Assembly: GCA_045546695.1 (NCBI GenBank) | Contig: JAZQDE010000043.1 | Coordinates: 1-22,610, forward strand | Source of the DNA: SIG424 sp045546695 | GTDB taxonomy: Bacteria; Bacillota; Clostridia; UBA1212; UBA1255 | DNA: 22,610 nucleotides | Direction of reading: 5' to 3' | In this document: positions 8,430 to 14,770 of the stretch, one piece after another | Layout: every line of letters begins with the position of its first letter | How positions within the stretch are numbered: the stretch's first letter is position 1 | Program-made: the position numbers and the translations under genes | The notes under the pieces: generated by a model | The model's input: only the letters and a program-made list of their open reading frames with translations | Database searches by the model: none | Told to the model about the DNA's origin: nothing

Positions 8430-8458
8430 ATTTTACATCATTCAGGCAATGTTTGCAA
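8430..8458 (-). promoter_or_regulatory. Predicted sigma-A promoter of the serine hydrolase operon
   Basis: On the minus strand TTGCAA (8458-8453) is separated by exactly 17 bases from TAAAAT (8435-8430), 35 bases upstream of the serine hydrolase start. It lies in the 71-base gap after the ATPase gene and suggests that the three-gene unit is transcribed independently of the ATPase. Confidence 0.6.
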
Positions 8459-8466
8459 TAAATATA

Positions 8467-10329
8467 TCAGAACTTTCTGTCGTACAAGAGTGCGGCAAAC
8501 AGTATCACAAATACTGATCCTGCGTTGTGAACAAGAGCGCCGAGTACAGGATTAAGAATCTCAAAAAATGATAATATAATCGCTACAAAGTTGATAATTA
8601 ATGATATCGCTATACTGATTTTAATTGTTCTTACCATTGCTCTCGAAAGGCGAATCAAATATGGCAAATTATTAATATCATCATTCATAAAAGCAATATC
8701 CGCCGCGTCTATTGTAATATCACTGCCTACAGTCGCCATCGCGATTCCAACATCGCTGCTTTTAAGTGCAGGTGCATCGTTTACACCATCGCCTATCATA
8801 CATATAGTCTTTCCTTCACATTGCATTCTGTAAACTGTTTCAGATTTATTTTCAGGCAATAATCCGGAATAAACCTCTTCAATACCTGCATTTCCTGCAA
8901 TATACCTTCCCGCATTTTCACTGTCACCGGTCAACAAAACGCTATCTATACCCATCTCTCCTGTTTTTTTAATGATAGCAGGAGTGTTTTCGCGTATAGT
9001 ATCAGCCAACGAAATAACACCAAGTATTTCGTTGTCACAAACAACAATGACCGTTGCCTTCCCTTCTTGCCTGAATCTGTTTACATGTGAAAATTGATTC
9101 TCAGATAACTGAAGACCATAATCTGCCAACAATTTTTCATTTCCGCAAAGGCAGATTTTACCATTTAATCTTCCTGATACTCCCTTTCCGGTCTGCATAT
9201 TGAAAGCATCTACAGGCTCGTATACGATATTGTATTTTTTCTTTGCACACGAAACAACCGCTTTTCCGAGTGGGTGTTCAGAAAGCATCTCGCAACCTAC
9301 TGCTATCTTCATAAGTTCTTCTTCAGAATTATTTCCAAAAACCAGTACATCGCTGACACATAGATTTCCATAAGTCAAAGTACCTGTTTTATCAAAAGCA
9401 ACAGTATCTACTTTTGCCATTTTTTCAAGAGCTTCACCTGATTTTATAAGTATGCCTCGTTTTGTAGCCTGACCAATAGCAGCAATAATTGCAGTTGGTG
9501 TTGCAAGCACAAGCGCACACGGGCAAAAGACAACAAGAACTGTAACAGCCACCTGGACATTTCCCTTTACGCTACCTGCAATAATCGCCAGAAGTAAAGC
9601 AACAGGCACAAGGATACTTGCCCACTTATCTGCAGTTCTGTGCATAGGAGCTTTGTTTTTACGTGCTTCTTCAACCAGGAAAATCAATCTTCCCAAAGAA
9701 GAATTTTCACCTGTTTGTGTCACCTTCATATCAAAAGAACCAAACCTGTTAATTGTGCCACAATAGATGTCGTCTCCCTCTTCTTTATCAACAGGTAAAG
9801 ACTCACCGGTGATAACTGACTGATCAACTGATGTACTACCCTTAATAATCACACCGTCCGCCGGTATCTTTTCACCTGGCAAAACGCGCAGAATATCATC
9901 CACAGCGATTTGTTTTGCATCAATCACTTCTTCGTCACATGCTGTAATTCTTCTTGCCGTTACGGGAGACAGTTCAATAAGTTTATTTATTCCACGGCGC
10001 GCCCTGCCTGTTGTAAGCTCTTCTAATAGCTCACCGATTGCCATTATAAAAGCTACTTCTCCTGCTGCAAAGACTTCTTTAATCACTATTGCGGCAATCA
10101 TCGCGATACTTATAAGTAGTGCTGATGATATACGTTTCAGGCCTTTGTTGAATAATAACTTCCTGCCCGCGCTATATATGAGCGGCAAGCCTGAAATGAT
10201 AATTGCTCCCCATGCAGGATTTATAACCGGATTTATATCAAAAATTGACAATATAAGCGATGCTGCAACAAACAATCCGCTTATAATTATCATTGGTATA
10301 CTTTCAAAAAATTCAATTATTTTATGCAT
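8467..10329 (-). CDS. Heavy-metal translocating P1B-type ATPase without N-terminal metal-binding domain
   Basis: A 620-residue membrane pump that would export a transition metal using ATP. Visible motifs in order are TGES (174-177, actuator domain), CPC (269-271, intramembrane metal site), DKTGT (313-317, Asp313 phosphorylated), HP (352-353, P1B nucleotide site), TGD (467-469) and GDGVND (513-518). Membrane segments lie near 10-30, 40-55, 68-84, 86-104, 237-252, 258-282, 566-588 and 594-616. The N-terminal HMA domain or Cys-rich metal-binding tail seen in most CopA/CadA pumps is absent. The last membrane segment carries HNAGS (601-605) instead of the MSSS of copper pumps or the DTG of zinc/cadmium pumps. 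An HN-containing segment is reminiscent of CtpC-like pumps, but metal specificity remains open. It is divergent from a TetR-type regulator, which probably controls it. Confidence 0.93.
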   Translation of the reverse strand: MHKIIEFFESIPMIIISGLFVAASLILSIFDINPVINPAWGAIIISGLPLIYSAGRKLLFNKGLKRISSALLISIAMIAAIVIKEVFAAGEVAFIMAIGELLEELTTGRARRGINKLIELSPVTARRITACDEEVIDAKQIAVDDILRVLPGEKIPADGVIIKGSTSVDQSVITGESLPVDKEEGDDIYCGTINRFGSFDMKVTQTGENSSLGRLIFLVEEARKNKAPMHRTADKWASILVPVALLLAIIAGSVKGNVQVAVTVLVVFCPCALVLATPTAIIAAIGQATKRGILIKSGEALEKMAKVDTVAFDKTGTLTYGNLCVSDVLVFGNNSEEELMKIAVGCEMLSEHPLGKAVVSCAKKKYNIVYEPVDAFNMQTGKGVSGRLNGKICLCGNEKLLADYGLQLSENQFSHVNRFRQEGKATVIVVCDNEILGVISLADTIRENTPAIIKKTGEMGIDSVLLTGDSENAGRYIAGNAGIEEVYSGLLPENKSETVYRMQCEGKTICMIGDGVNDAPALKSSDVGIAMATVGSDITIDAADIAFMNDDINNLPYLIRLSRAMVRTIKISIAISLIINFVAIILSFFEILNPVLGALVHNAGSVFVILFAALLYDRKF

Positions 10330-10359
10330 TGTTACTCTTCCTCAACTATAGTATAATCT

Positions 10360-10382
10360 GTACATTATCGAACATTCTGTAC
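10360..10382. promoter_or_regulatory. Imperfect palindrome, candidate TetR operator over the ATPase promoter
   Basis: Arms GTACA (10360-10364) and TGTAC (10378-10382) are perfect inverted repeats, and an inner AT/AT pair is also symmetric, giving a 23-base dyad. It lies directly upstream of a TATACT/TATAAT-like -10 region for the leftward ATPase gene, where a repressor would block transcription. The motifs GTACATT and CGAACA inside it recur in the second site beside the regulator gene. Confidence 0.5.
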
Positions 10383-10444
10383 TATAACATTTTACGTTTT
10401 AACTTGTGAAAAGCAACAATCAAATCGCATGAAATGTATCTTAC

Positions 10445-10470
10445 CGAACAAATTCTACGAATTGTACATT
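10445..10470. promoter_or_regulatory. Second candidate operator next to the TetR gene
   Basis: Contains the inverted repeat AATTC-TAC-GAATT (10451-10463), flanked by CGAACA (10445-10450) and GTACATT (10464-10470). Both flanking motifs also occur in the palindrome at 10360-10382, in swapped order. The site ends three bases before the ribosome binding site of the regulator gene, so autoregulation is plausible. Confidence 0.4.
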
Positions 10471-10483
10471 TATGGAGGTTCTT

Positions 10484-11035
10484 ATGGACAGAAGACAGAA
10501 AAAGACAAGAGATTCCATTTTCAAGGCATTCAGCCGTTTACTGGAAAAAAAGAGATATGAGCAAATAACTGTTCAGGATATTATTGATGAAGCAAATGTC
10601 GGCAGAAGTACTTTTTACGCGCATTTTGAAACAAAAGATATGCTTCTAAAAACCACGTGCAGTGATATTTTTGATCATATTTTTGATAGTTCATTATATT
10701 GTGGTAGTGGAAATGATTATGAAGAGCACGGAATTGGCATTGAGGCAAAACTTGCTCACATTTTATGGCATCTTCAAGAAGTCAAAATGGAAGTTACCGG
10801 CATTTTATCCTCAGAAAGTGGCAGCCTTTTCATACGTTATCTTACAGAATATCTGAAAATACTTTTCAATATGTACCTCGATACTTTTAAAAAAGACGTG
10901 CCTGAAGATTATTTACTGGATTATCTGATTGGTAGTTTTACAGCGACAATCAGATGGTGGGTCGATAAAAAAATGGCGACCTCCCCTGAGGAGACCGCCG
11001 GCTATTTCATGAAAATGGTGCAGATTACTGCTTAG
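10484..11035 (+). CDS. TetR/AcrR-family transcriptional regulator
   Basis: A 183-residue regulator. The N-terminal helix-turn-helix follows the TetR pattern: TRDSIFKAFSRLLEKKRYEQ, then ITVQDIIDEANVGRSTFYAHF (about residues 28-48), then KDMLL. The C-terminal ligand or dimerisation part (about 60-183) ends with IRWWVDKKMATSPEETAGYF, a pattern common in TetR_C_7/8-type regulators. ATG 10484 is chosen because TGGAGG (10473-10478) is a good ribosome binding site at the right distance; an in-frame ATG at 10472 would overlap that site. It is divergent from the P1B ATPase gene across 154 bases with repeated operator-like motifs, so it most likely senses metal or a stress signal and represses the pump. 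Its last 11 bases overlap the end of convergent trmB. Confidence 0.88.
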   Translation: MDRRQKKTRDSIFKAFSRLLEKKRYEQITVQDIIDEANVGRSTFYAHFETKDMLLKTTCSDIFDHIFDSSLYCGSGNDYEEHGIGIEAKLAHILWHLQEVKMEVTGILSSESGSLFIRYLTEYLKILFNMYLDTFKKDVPEDYLLDYLIGSFTATIRWWVDKKMATSPEETAGYFMKMVQITA

Positions 11036-11678
11036 CTTCAAGCCTGTGTATCGGCTGACCAAGCTCCATAAAACGGTTTTCATATTCTGTTATAACGTCT
11101 ACGCCTGAAGCAAACGTTTCTGCCCCACCATAATTTTCTGTATTATGTAAGTCAAAAGTAACATTTTCAAGCTTCCAGCCATTTTCTGTAAAGCTTTCGA
11201 TAGAATAATCAAAAAGAAGTCTGTTATCCGTTTTCTGGCAAACGATTCCATCATCTTTAAGAAGCTGTTTATAAATGTTCAGATATTTAGAAAAAGTAAG
11301 TCTGTTCTTAGCCTGCTTTTTTCTCGGCCACGGGTCAGAAAAGTTTATATAAATTCTTGATATTTCATTTTCATCGAACATTTCAGGCAGATTCTGAGCA
11401 AAATCACAAATAAATCTTACGTTCTGCACGTTATTTTCCGTTGCTTTTTCCATTGCCATAACGAGTACGTCCTTGACACATTCCATGGCAACAAACTCTA
11501 TGTGAGGATATTTCATAGCCATATTTACAACAAAGGAACCTTTGCCGCAGCCAATCTCAAGGTATACAGGCTTGCCGTCTCGTGACCACTTACCCTTAAG
11601 CTCCGCAGGATTTTCTACGAGATATGATATACATTTATTAAAACGCGCTTCAAGATTTTTCTTTTTTCTTGGTCTCAT
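11025..11678 (-). CDS. trmB: tRNA (guanine-N7)-methyltransferase TrmB
   Basis: A 217-residue SAM-dependent enzyme that makes m7G at position 46 of tRNA variable loops. The SAM site is LEIGCGKGSF (40-49), the family signature is SDPWPRKKQAKNRL (114-127), and the substrate-site motifs KTDN (149-152) and TEYE (197-200) are intact. Length and basic N-terminus (MRPRKKKN) match the family. It begins only 18 bases after the T-run of the tRNA-Leu terminator, and no promoter is visible in that gap, so expression may depend on read-through. The 3' end overlaps the convergent TetR gene by 11 bases. Confidence 0.95.
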   Translation of the reverse strand: MRPRKKKNLEARFNKCISYLVENPAELKGKWSRDGKPVYLEIGCGKGSFVVNMAMKYPHIEFVAMECVKDVLVMAMEKATENNVQNVRFICDFAQNLPEMFDENEISRIYINFSDPWPRKKQAKNRLTFSKYLNIYKQLLKDDGIVCQKTDNRLLFDYSIESFTENGWKLENVTFDLHNTENYGGAETFASGVDVITEYENRFMELGQPIHRLEAKQ

Positions 11679-11696
11679 TAGTTTCTTACCCTTCTT

Positions 11697-11736
11697 AAAA
11701 ATTAAAGCAACCTCATTGATTCAGTGAGATTGCTTT
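11697..11736 (-). terminator. Intrinsic terminator after tRNA-Leu
   Basis: On the minus strand AAAGCAATCTCA (11736-11725) pairs with TGAGGTTGCTTT (11715-11704), including one U-G wobble, around a nine-base loop. The sequence AATTTTT follows. It lies eight bases past the 3' end of tRNA-Leu and directly before trmB. Confidence 0.85.
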
Positions 11737-11744
11737 ATCAATAA

Positions 11745-11828
11745 TGCCGGCGATCGGGGTCGAACCGATACGGTATCGCTACCACCGGATTTTGAGTCCG
11801 GCACGTCTGCCAATTCCATCACGCCGGC
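11745..11828 (-). tRNA. tRNA-Leu(CAA)
   Basis: An 84-base class II tRNA. The acceptor stem pairs GCCGGCG with CGCCGGC, and the anticodon stem CCGGA/TCCGG encloses loop CTCAAAA, giving anticodon CAA, which reads leucine codon TTG. The long variable arm and the T-loop TTCGACC are present. The discriminator base is A, as expected for leucine. No CCA is encoded. Confidence 0.96.
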
Positions 11829-11839
11829 AAACAAGCTGT

Positions 11840-11868
11840 ATTATACTATCTGTAAAAATGTTTTGCAA
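11840..11868 (-). promoter_or_regulatory. Promoter of tRNA-Leu
   Basis: TTGCAA (11868-11863), a 17-base spacer, and TATAAT (11845-11840) on the minus strand, 11 bases upstream of the mature tRNA 5' end. It begins nine bases after the stop of the EEP gene, so the tRNA is transcribed independently of it. Confidence 0.85.
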
Positions 11869-11876
11869 CAGTAAAT

Positions 11877-12743
11877 TTATAGCAAAACATCAATAAATGC
11901 AGCCGAATGGTCTGATATCGGGTAATAATATTCAGGGCTGTAGCGTTCAAAGCGCTTGATAACAGACTTATCTGTACCCTTGTACAAAATATGGTCAATT
12001 GCAGTTTCAAACGGAGCATCTGAATATAATTTTTCGAATCCTGACGGGAAACAATAATGATATCCAACAGCCTCATCAGCATAATCTGTTGCAATATCAT
12101 GTGCGTGGCAGTATCCGCTTTCAAATGCATGCGAAACGGCCTTTGAATTGTATCCTGTATTAAGGTCCCCTACCAGAAATGCGGGACAATCATACTTTTC
12201 GATAAACTTATCAATTTCTTTTATAAGAAGTCCGAGCTGGTACTCGCGGGCTTCATCTGAAAACTTCTGGTAATTTCTTTTCTCTTCATCGCCTGCTTCT
12301 TTTGGCGACTTCTTCCACCACAGATGAGTCGTTGCAAATATAAACTTTTCACCGCTTGTTTTAACTCTGAAGACTGCAATATTGTATGATTTTGTATTTT
12401 TATTATTAAAAGAACCCTCGTAACCGGGAACATTCAACGGATACGACATAAACCTTGAATCAAGAAGATCAAATTTGTCTGCACGGTAAAAAATGGGAGT
12501 AAATCGTCCCCATATCATCGTATAATCAATATCTGAATGTGAAAAATGCTCCTTGAGAAGGTCGTTCATCAAAGCTGATGCTTCCTGACAACCGATGATG
12601 TCAGGTTTTGTGTCATCATATACGTTGATAATTCCCTTTACACGGACAGGCGCAGAACAATTACAGCCAAGCTCCTCCCACGCAGGTGCCTGGCCATCAT
12701 ATTCCCAAACATTATGTGTCATAATTCTGATAATCTGCTTCAT
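11877..12743 (-). CDS. Endonuclease/exonuclease/phosphatase (EEP) superfamily protein
   Basis: A 288-residue metal-dependent phosphodiesterase-fold protein. The EEP active-site residues are all in place: Asn11 in THNVW, Glu54 in CQEAS, His140 in ATTHLWW, Asp193 and Asn195 in GDLN, Asp250-His251 in AIDHILY, and Asp278-His279 in SDHSA. There is no signal peptide, so it should be cytoplasmic. The family includes DNA repair nucleases, sphingomyelinase-like enzymes and RNA deadenylases, and the substrate cannot be assigned. The start lies only 18 bases after tRNA-Ser, with AAGGAC as ribosome binding site and no room for a separate promoter, so it is probably co-transcribed with the tRNA. Confidence 0.88.
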   Translation of the reverse strand: MKQIIRIMTHNVWEYDGQAPAWEELGCNCSAPVRVKGIINVYDDTKPDIIGCQEASALMNDLLKEHFSHSDIDYTMIWGRFTPIFYRADKFDLLDSRFMSYPLNVPGYEGSFNNKNTKSYNIAVFRVKTSGEKFIFATTHLWWKKSPKEAGDEEKRNYQKFSDEAREYQLGLLIKEIDKFIEKYDCPAFLVGDLNTGYNSKAVSHAFESGYCHAHDIATDYADEAVGYHYCFPSGFEKLYSDAPFETAIDHILYKGTDKSVIKRFERYSPEYYYPISDHSAAFIDVLL

Positions 12744-12761
12744 GTCCTTATTCTTTCAAAA

Positions 12762-12850
12762 CGGAGAGAGAGGGATTCGAACCCTCGAACGGGTATTAGC
12801 CGTTACACGATTTCCAGTCGTGCGCCTTAGACCAGCTCAGCCATCTCTCC
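12762..12850 (-). tRNA. tRNA-Ser(GGA)
   Basis: An 89-base class II tRNA. The acceptor stem pairs GGAGAGA with TCTCTCC, and the anticodon stem CACGA/TCGTG encloses CTGGAAA, giving anticodon GGA for serine codons TCC/TCT. The long variable arm (with TAACGGCTAATACCCG) and T-loop TTCGAAT are present, and the discriminator is G as usual for serine. CCA is not encoded. Confidence 0.96.
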
Positions 12851-12860
12851 AACGGGTGGT

Positions 12861-12889
12861 ATTATAACTGATTAACATATTCGTGTCAA
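12861..12889 (-). promoter_or_regulatory. Perfect consensus promoter of tRNA-Ser
   Basis: TTGACA (12889-12884), a spacer of exactly 17 bases, and TATAAT (12866-12861) on the minus strand, an exact match to the housekeeping sigma consensus. The -10 box lies 10 bases before the mature tRNA 5' end, so transcription should start very close to it. It probably also drives the EEP gene downstream. Confidence 0.92.
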
Positions 12890-12916
12890 TCAGCAAATCC
12901 CCCAAAATATATAATT

Positions 12917-13259
12917 ACAAGCAAGCCGTAAGCCGGGTTCTGTCGTGGACGGTCATCTATCTGAGCATATACATTACTGTATAAATCAAGCCACCTTGTG
13001 AAACTATCAGACTAAGTTAAAACGCTTCGTTGCGGTGTTGCTCCGGATGGGGTTTACACGGCCTGCATGTCTCCACACAGCCGGTGAGCTCTTACCTCGC
13101 CTTTTCATCCTTACATGTATAAACATGCGGTAATTTTCTGTTGCACTTTCCTTGGAGTCGCCTCCACCGGGTGTTACCCGGCACCCTGTCTTATGGAGCC
13201 CGGACTTTCCTCAGGCAAGACCTTTCGGTACATTGCCCGCGACCGCCAGGCTTACTTGC
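12917..13259 (-). ncRNA. rnpB: RNase P RNA (bacterial type A-like)
   Basis: About 343 bases on the minus strand encode the catalytic RNA that matures tRNA 5' ends. The universal GAGGAAAGTCC element is at 13212-13202, followed by GGGCTCC and the TGCAACAGAAA element. Near the 3' end lie AGATAGATGACCG, CACGACAG and AACCCGGCTTA (to 12929). P1 is formed by GCAAGTAAGCC (13259-13249) with GGCTTGCTTGT (12927-12917), 11 pairs with two wobbles, which sets the ends. The predicted promoter places the start at the same base. The AGGGTGCCGGGTAAC segment supports the common A-type rather than the Bacillus B-type architecture. Confidence 0.96.
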
Positions 13260-13266
13260 AACGGCA

Positions 13267-13295
13267 ATTATATCTTAAAGATTATTTGTTTTCAA
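13267..13295 (-). promoter_or_regulatory. Promoter of rnpB
   Basis: TTGAAA (13295-13290), a 17-base spacer, and TATAAT (13272-13267) on the minus strand, placing the start near 13260, which coincides with the P1 5' end of RNase P RNA. The -35 box and most of the spacer lie inside the last codons of the upstream two-TM protein gene. Confidence 0.88.
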
Positions 13296-14127
13296 GTTTT
13301 GAAGGAAGCATCTTCTTAACTAAATTGTAAGAATCTGATACCATTTCAAAATATACGTGATTTGATTCATCTTTGATCTCAATAATTACAGAATCAGGTT
13401 TGATTTTTCCGCCGCCTGCTGAATTTATGCTTGACGGATACTGTGAAAAACGACCAAATGAAACAATATCGTCTATATCACATACAATCTCGCCTTTTGG
13501 ATTCATCCAGTCAGCATCAAAGAAAACGAGCTTGTTTTCTTCCTGAACCACATAAAAACGGCGCTTTGTCTGGTTGAAAACATCACCAAATGGTGTGATT
13601 ATCTTTGCCATAGGAAGATTAGGATTGTTTACGGCAGCAAGCTGCTCGTGAATTGAACGTAAAACACCATTATAAAGTGGCTCCTCTTGCTTACCCATAA
13701 GTCTTGCAACCATCGGTAAAAATTCTCCTGCAGGCATTACGTTCGGCAAATCCGAAAGATTTTCTCCTTCTGAAAATAAAGAATAGAACTTCTTTCTCTT
13801 TTTTGTAATCGTGCTTGGTTTACCGGCTGATTTGAGATACTCTTTTCTCGCCTTCATAAACTTCATAACAGAGCGTGCAAGCAATGCCGCACACAGACCT
13901 GCCAGAAGAAGCCAGATATACATCTGATCTTTATACTTAAAAGATGTCAGAACAAGAATCGCAGCAAGAAGTGTAAAGCTCAGGCATGTAGCTACAAGAG
14001 CTACCTTGTCCGGTGGAGCTGCAACTTGCTCGTTTGCAAATCTCTTATAACCATTTTCAAATGTCTCTGAAATGATATAACGTGCATTTACATTATATTT
14101 TGACGTTTTTTTGTTTACTTCAATCAT
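13282..14127 (-). CDS. Two-TM membrane protein of unknown function
   Basis: A 281-residue protein that I do not recognise. A hydrophilic N-terminus (1-40) is followed by two membrane segments, about 41-62 and 68-86. A basic stretch (about 88-115, including ITKKRKKF) suggests that the C-terminal part is cytoplasmic. That part (about 120-281) is soluble and ends with alternating beta strands (RFYVVQEENKLVFFDADW, SVIIEIKDESNHVYFEMV) that vaguely suggest a PH-like or similar small beta domain; this is weak. The start is supported by TAGGAGAC. It lies 25 bases after ttdB on the same strand, so it may share that transcript, but nothing links it to tartrate metabolism. Its 3' end carries the rnpB promoter. 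Confidence 0.7.
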   Translation of the reverse strand: MIEVNKKTSKYNVNARYIISETFENGYKRFANEQVAAPPDKVALVATCLSFTLLAAILVLTSFKYKDQMYIWLLLAGLCAALLARSVMKFMKARKEYLKSAGKPSTITKKRKKFYSLFSEGENLSDLPNVMPAGEFLPMVARLMGKQEEPLYNGVLRSIHEQLAAVNNPNLPMAKIITPFGDVFNQTKRRFYVVQEENKLVFFDADWMNPKGEIVCDIDDIVSFGRFSQYPSSINSAGGGKIKPDSVIIEIKDESNHVYFEMVSDSYNLVKKMLPSKLENK

Positions 14128-14152
14128 TCTGGTCTCCTAAAATCCAATATAA

Positions 14153-14770
14153 TCAATCAAGATAATCTACTTTTTCACAAATCTCTGCTACAGCAATATC
14201 TTTCTTTTCATTGAACATCTTTTTGTTGTTCTCGAAAAGATTCTTACCCTTTGTATCAACAGATACGATCAATGGACCAAAGTGTTTAACCTTCATAACC
14301 CACATAGCCTCAGGCATACCGAGATCAAGCCATTCTACTGATTCAACGTCCTCTACGCAGCATGCAGCAAGTACGGCGCATCCACCCGGGAAAACAGTGT
14401 GAATTGCAACGCTCTCCTGACAACCCTGTGCTGTCTTGGGACCCATGCCGCCTTTACCTACGATAAGCTTTACACCTGTCTCAGCAAGGAATTCTTTTTC
14501 CATTTTTTCCATTCTCATACTTGTTGTAGGTCCAATTGATATAACGTCGTACTTACCTTTCTGGTCAGCACGTTCTTTCATAATAGGACCTGCGTGGAAG
14601 ATTGCTTTGCCTGCAAGGTCAACAGGAAGCTCCTTTTTCTGTTTGATAAGTCTCTGGTGAACGTCGTCTCTGGCTGTGATGAGATAGCCGTCGAGATATA
14701 CGATATCACCTATATCTAAATCTAAAAGATCTTCGTCTTTGATTGGAGTAGTCAGTACTTTAGTTTTCAT
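14153..14770 (-). CDS. ttdB: L(+)-tartrate dehydratase beta subunit (fumarase class I beta-type)
   Basis: A 205-residue beta subunit of the iron-sulfur hydro-lyase family. It carries MKTKVLTTPI at the N-terminus, GKAIFHAGPI, the substrate-loop block GPTTSMRME, VKLIVGKGGMG, FPGGCAVLAA and VKHFGPLIVS in family order. These segments follow the E. coli TtdB pattern closely, and with the alpha subunit I favour tartrate dehydratase over fumarase, although related enzymes act on fumarate/malate as well. The heterodimer would dehydrate L(+)-tartrate to oxaloacetate in the cytoplasm. Its ATG overlaps the ttdA stop as ATGA, implying coupled, equimolar translation. AAAGGAG precedes the start. Confidence 0.88.
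   Translation of the reverse strand: MKTKVLTTPIKDEDLLDLDIGDIVYLDGYLITARDDVHQRLIKQKKELPVDLAGKAIFHAGPIMKERADQKGKYDVISIGPTTSMRMEKMEKEFLAETGVKLIVGKGGMGPKTAQGCQESVAIHTVFPGGCAVLAACCVEDVESVEWLDLGMPEAMWVMKVKHFGPLIVSVDTKGKNLFENNKKMFNEKKDIAVAEICEKVDYLD

Noticed and set aside
8404..8446. CCTGAA/TTCAGG pairing near the serine hydrolase ribosome binding site
   Set aside because: The six-base arms are about 30 bases apart and overlap the promoter; too weak to call a regulatory structure.
12595..12867. 90-codon plus-strand frame across tRNA-Ser
   Set aside because: It reads through the tRNA and the antisense of the EEP gene; it is chance.
13115..13330. 71-codon plus-strand frame across RNase P RNA
   Set aside because: It lies inside rnpB and has no coding evidence.
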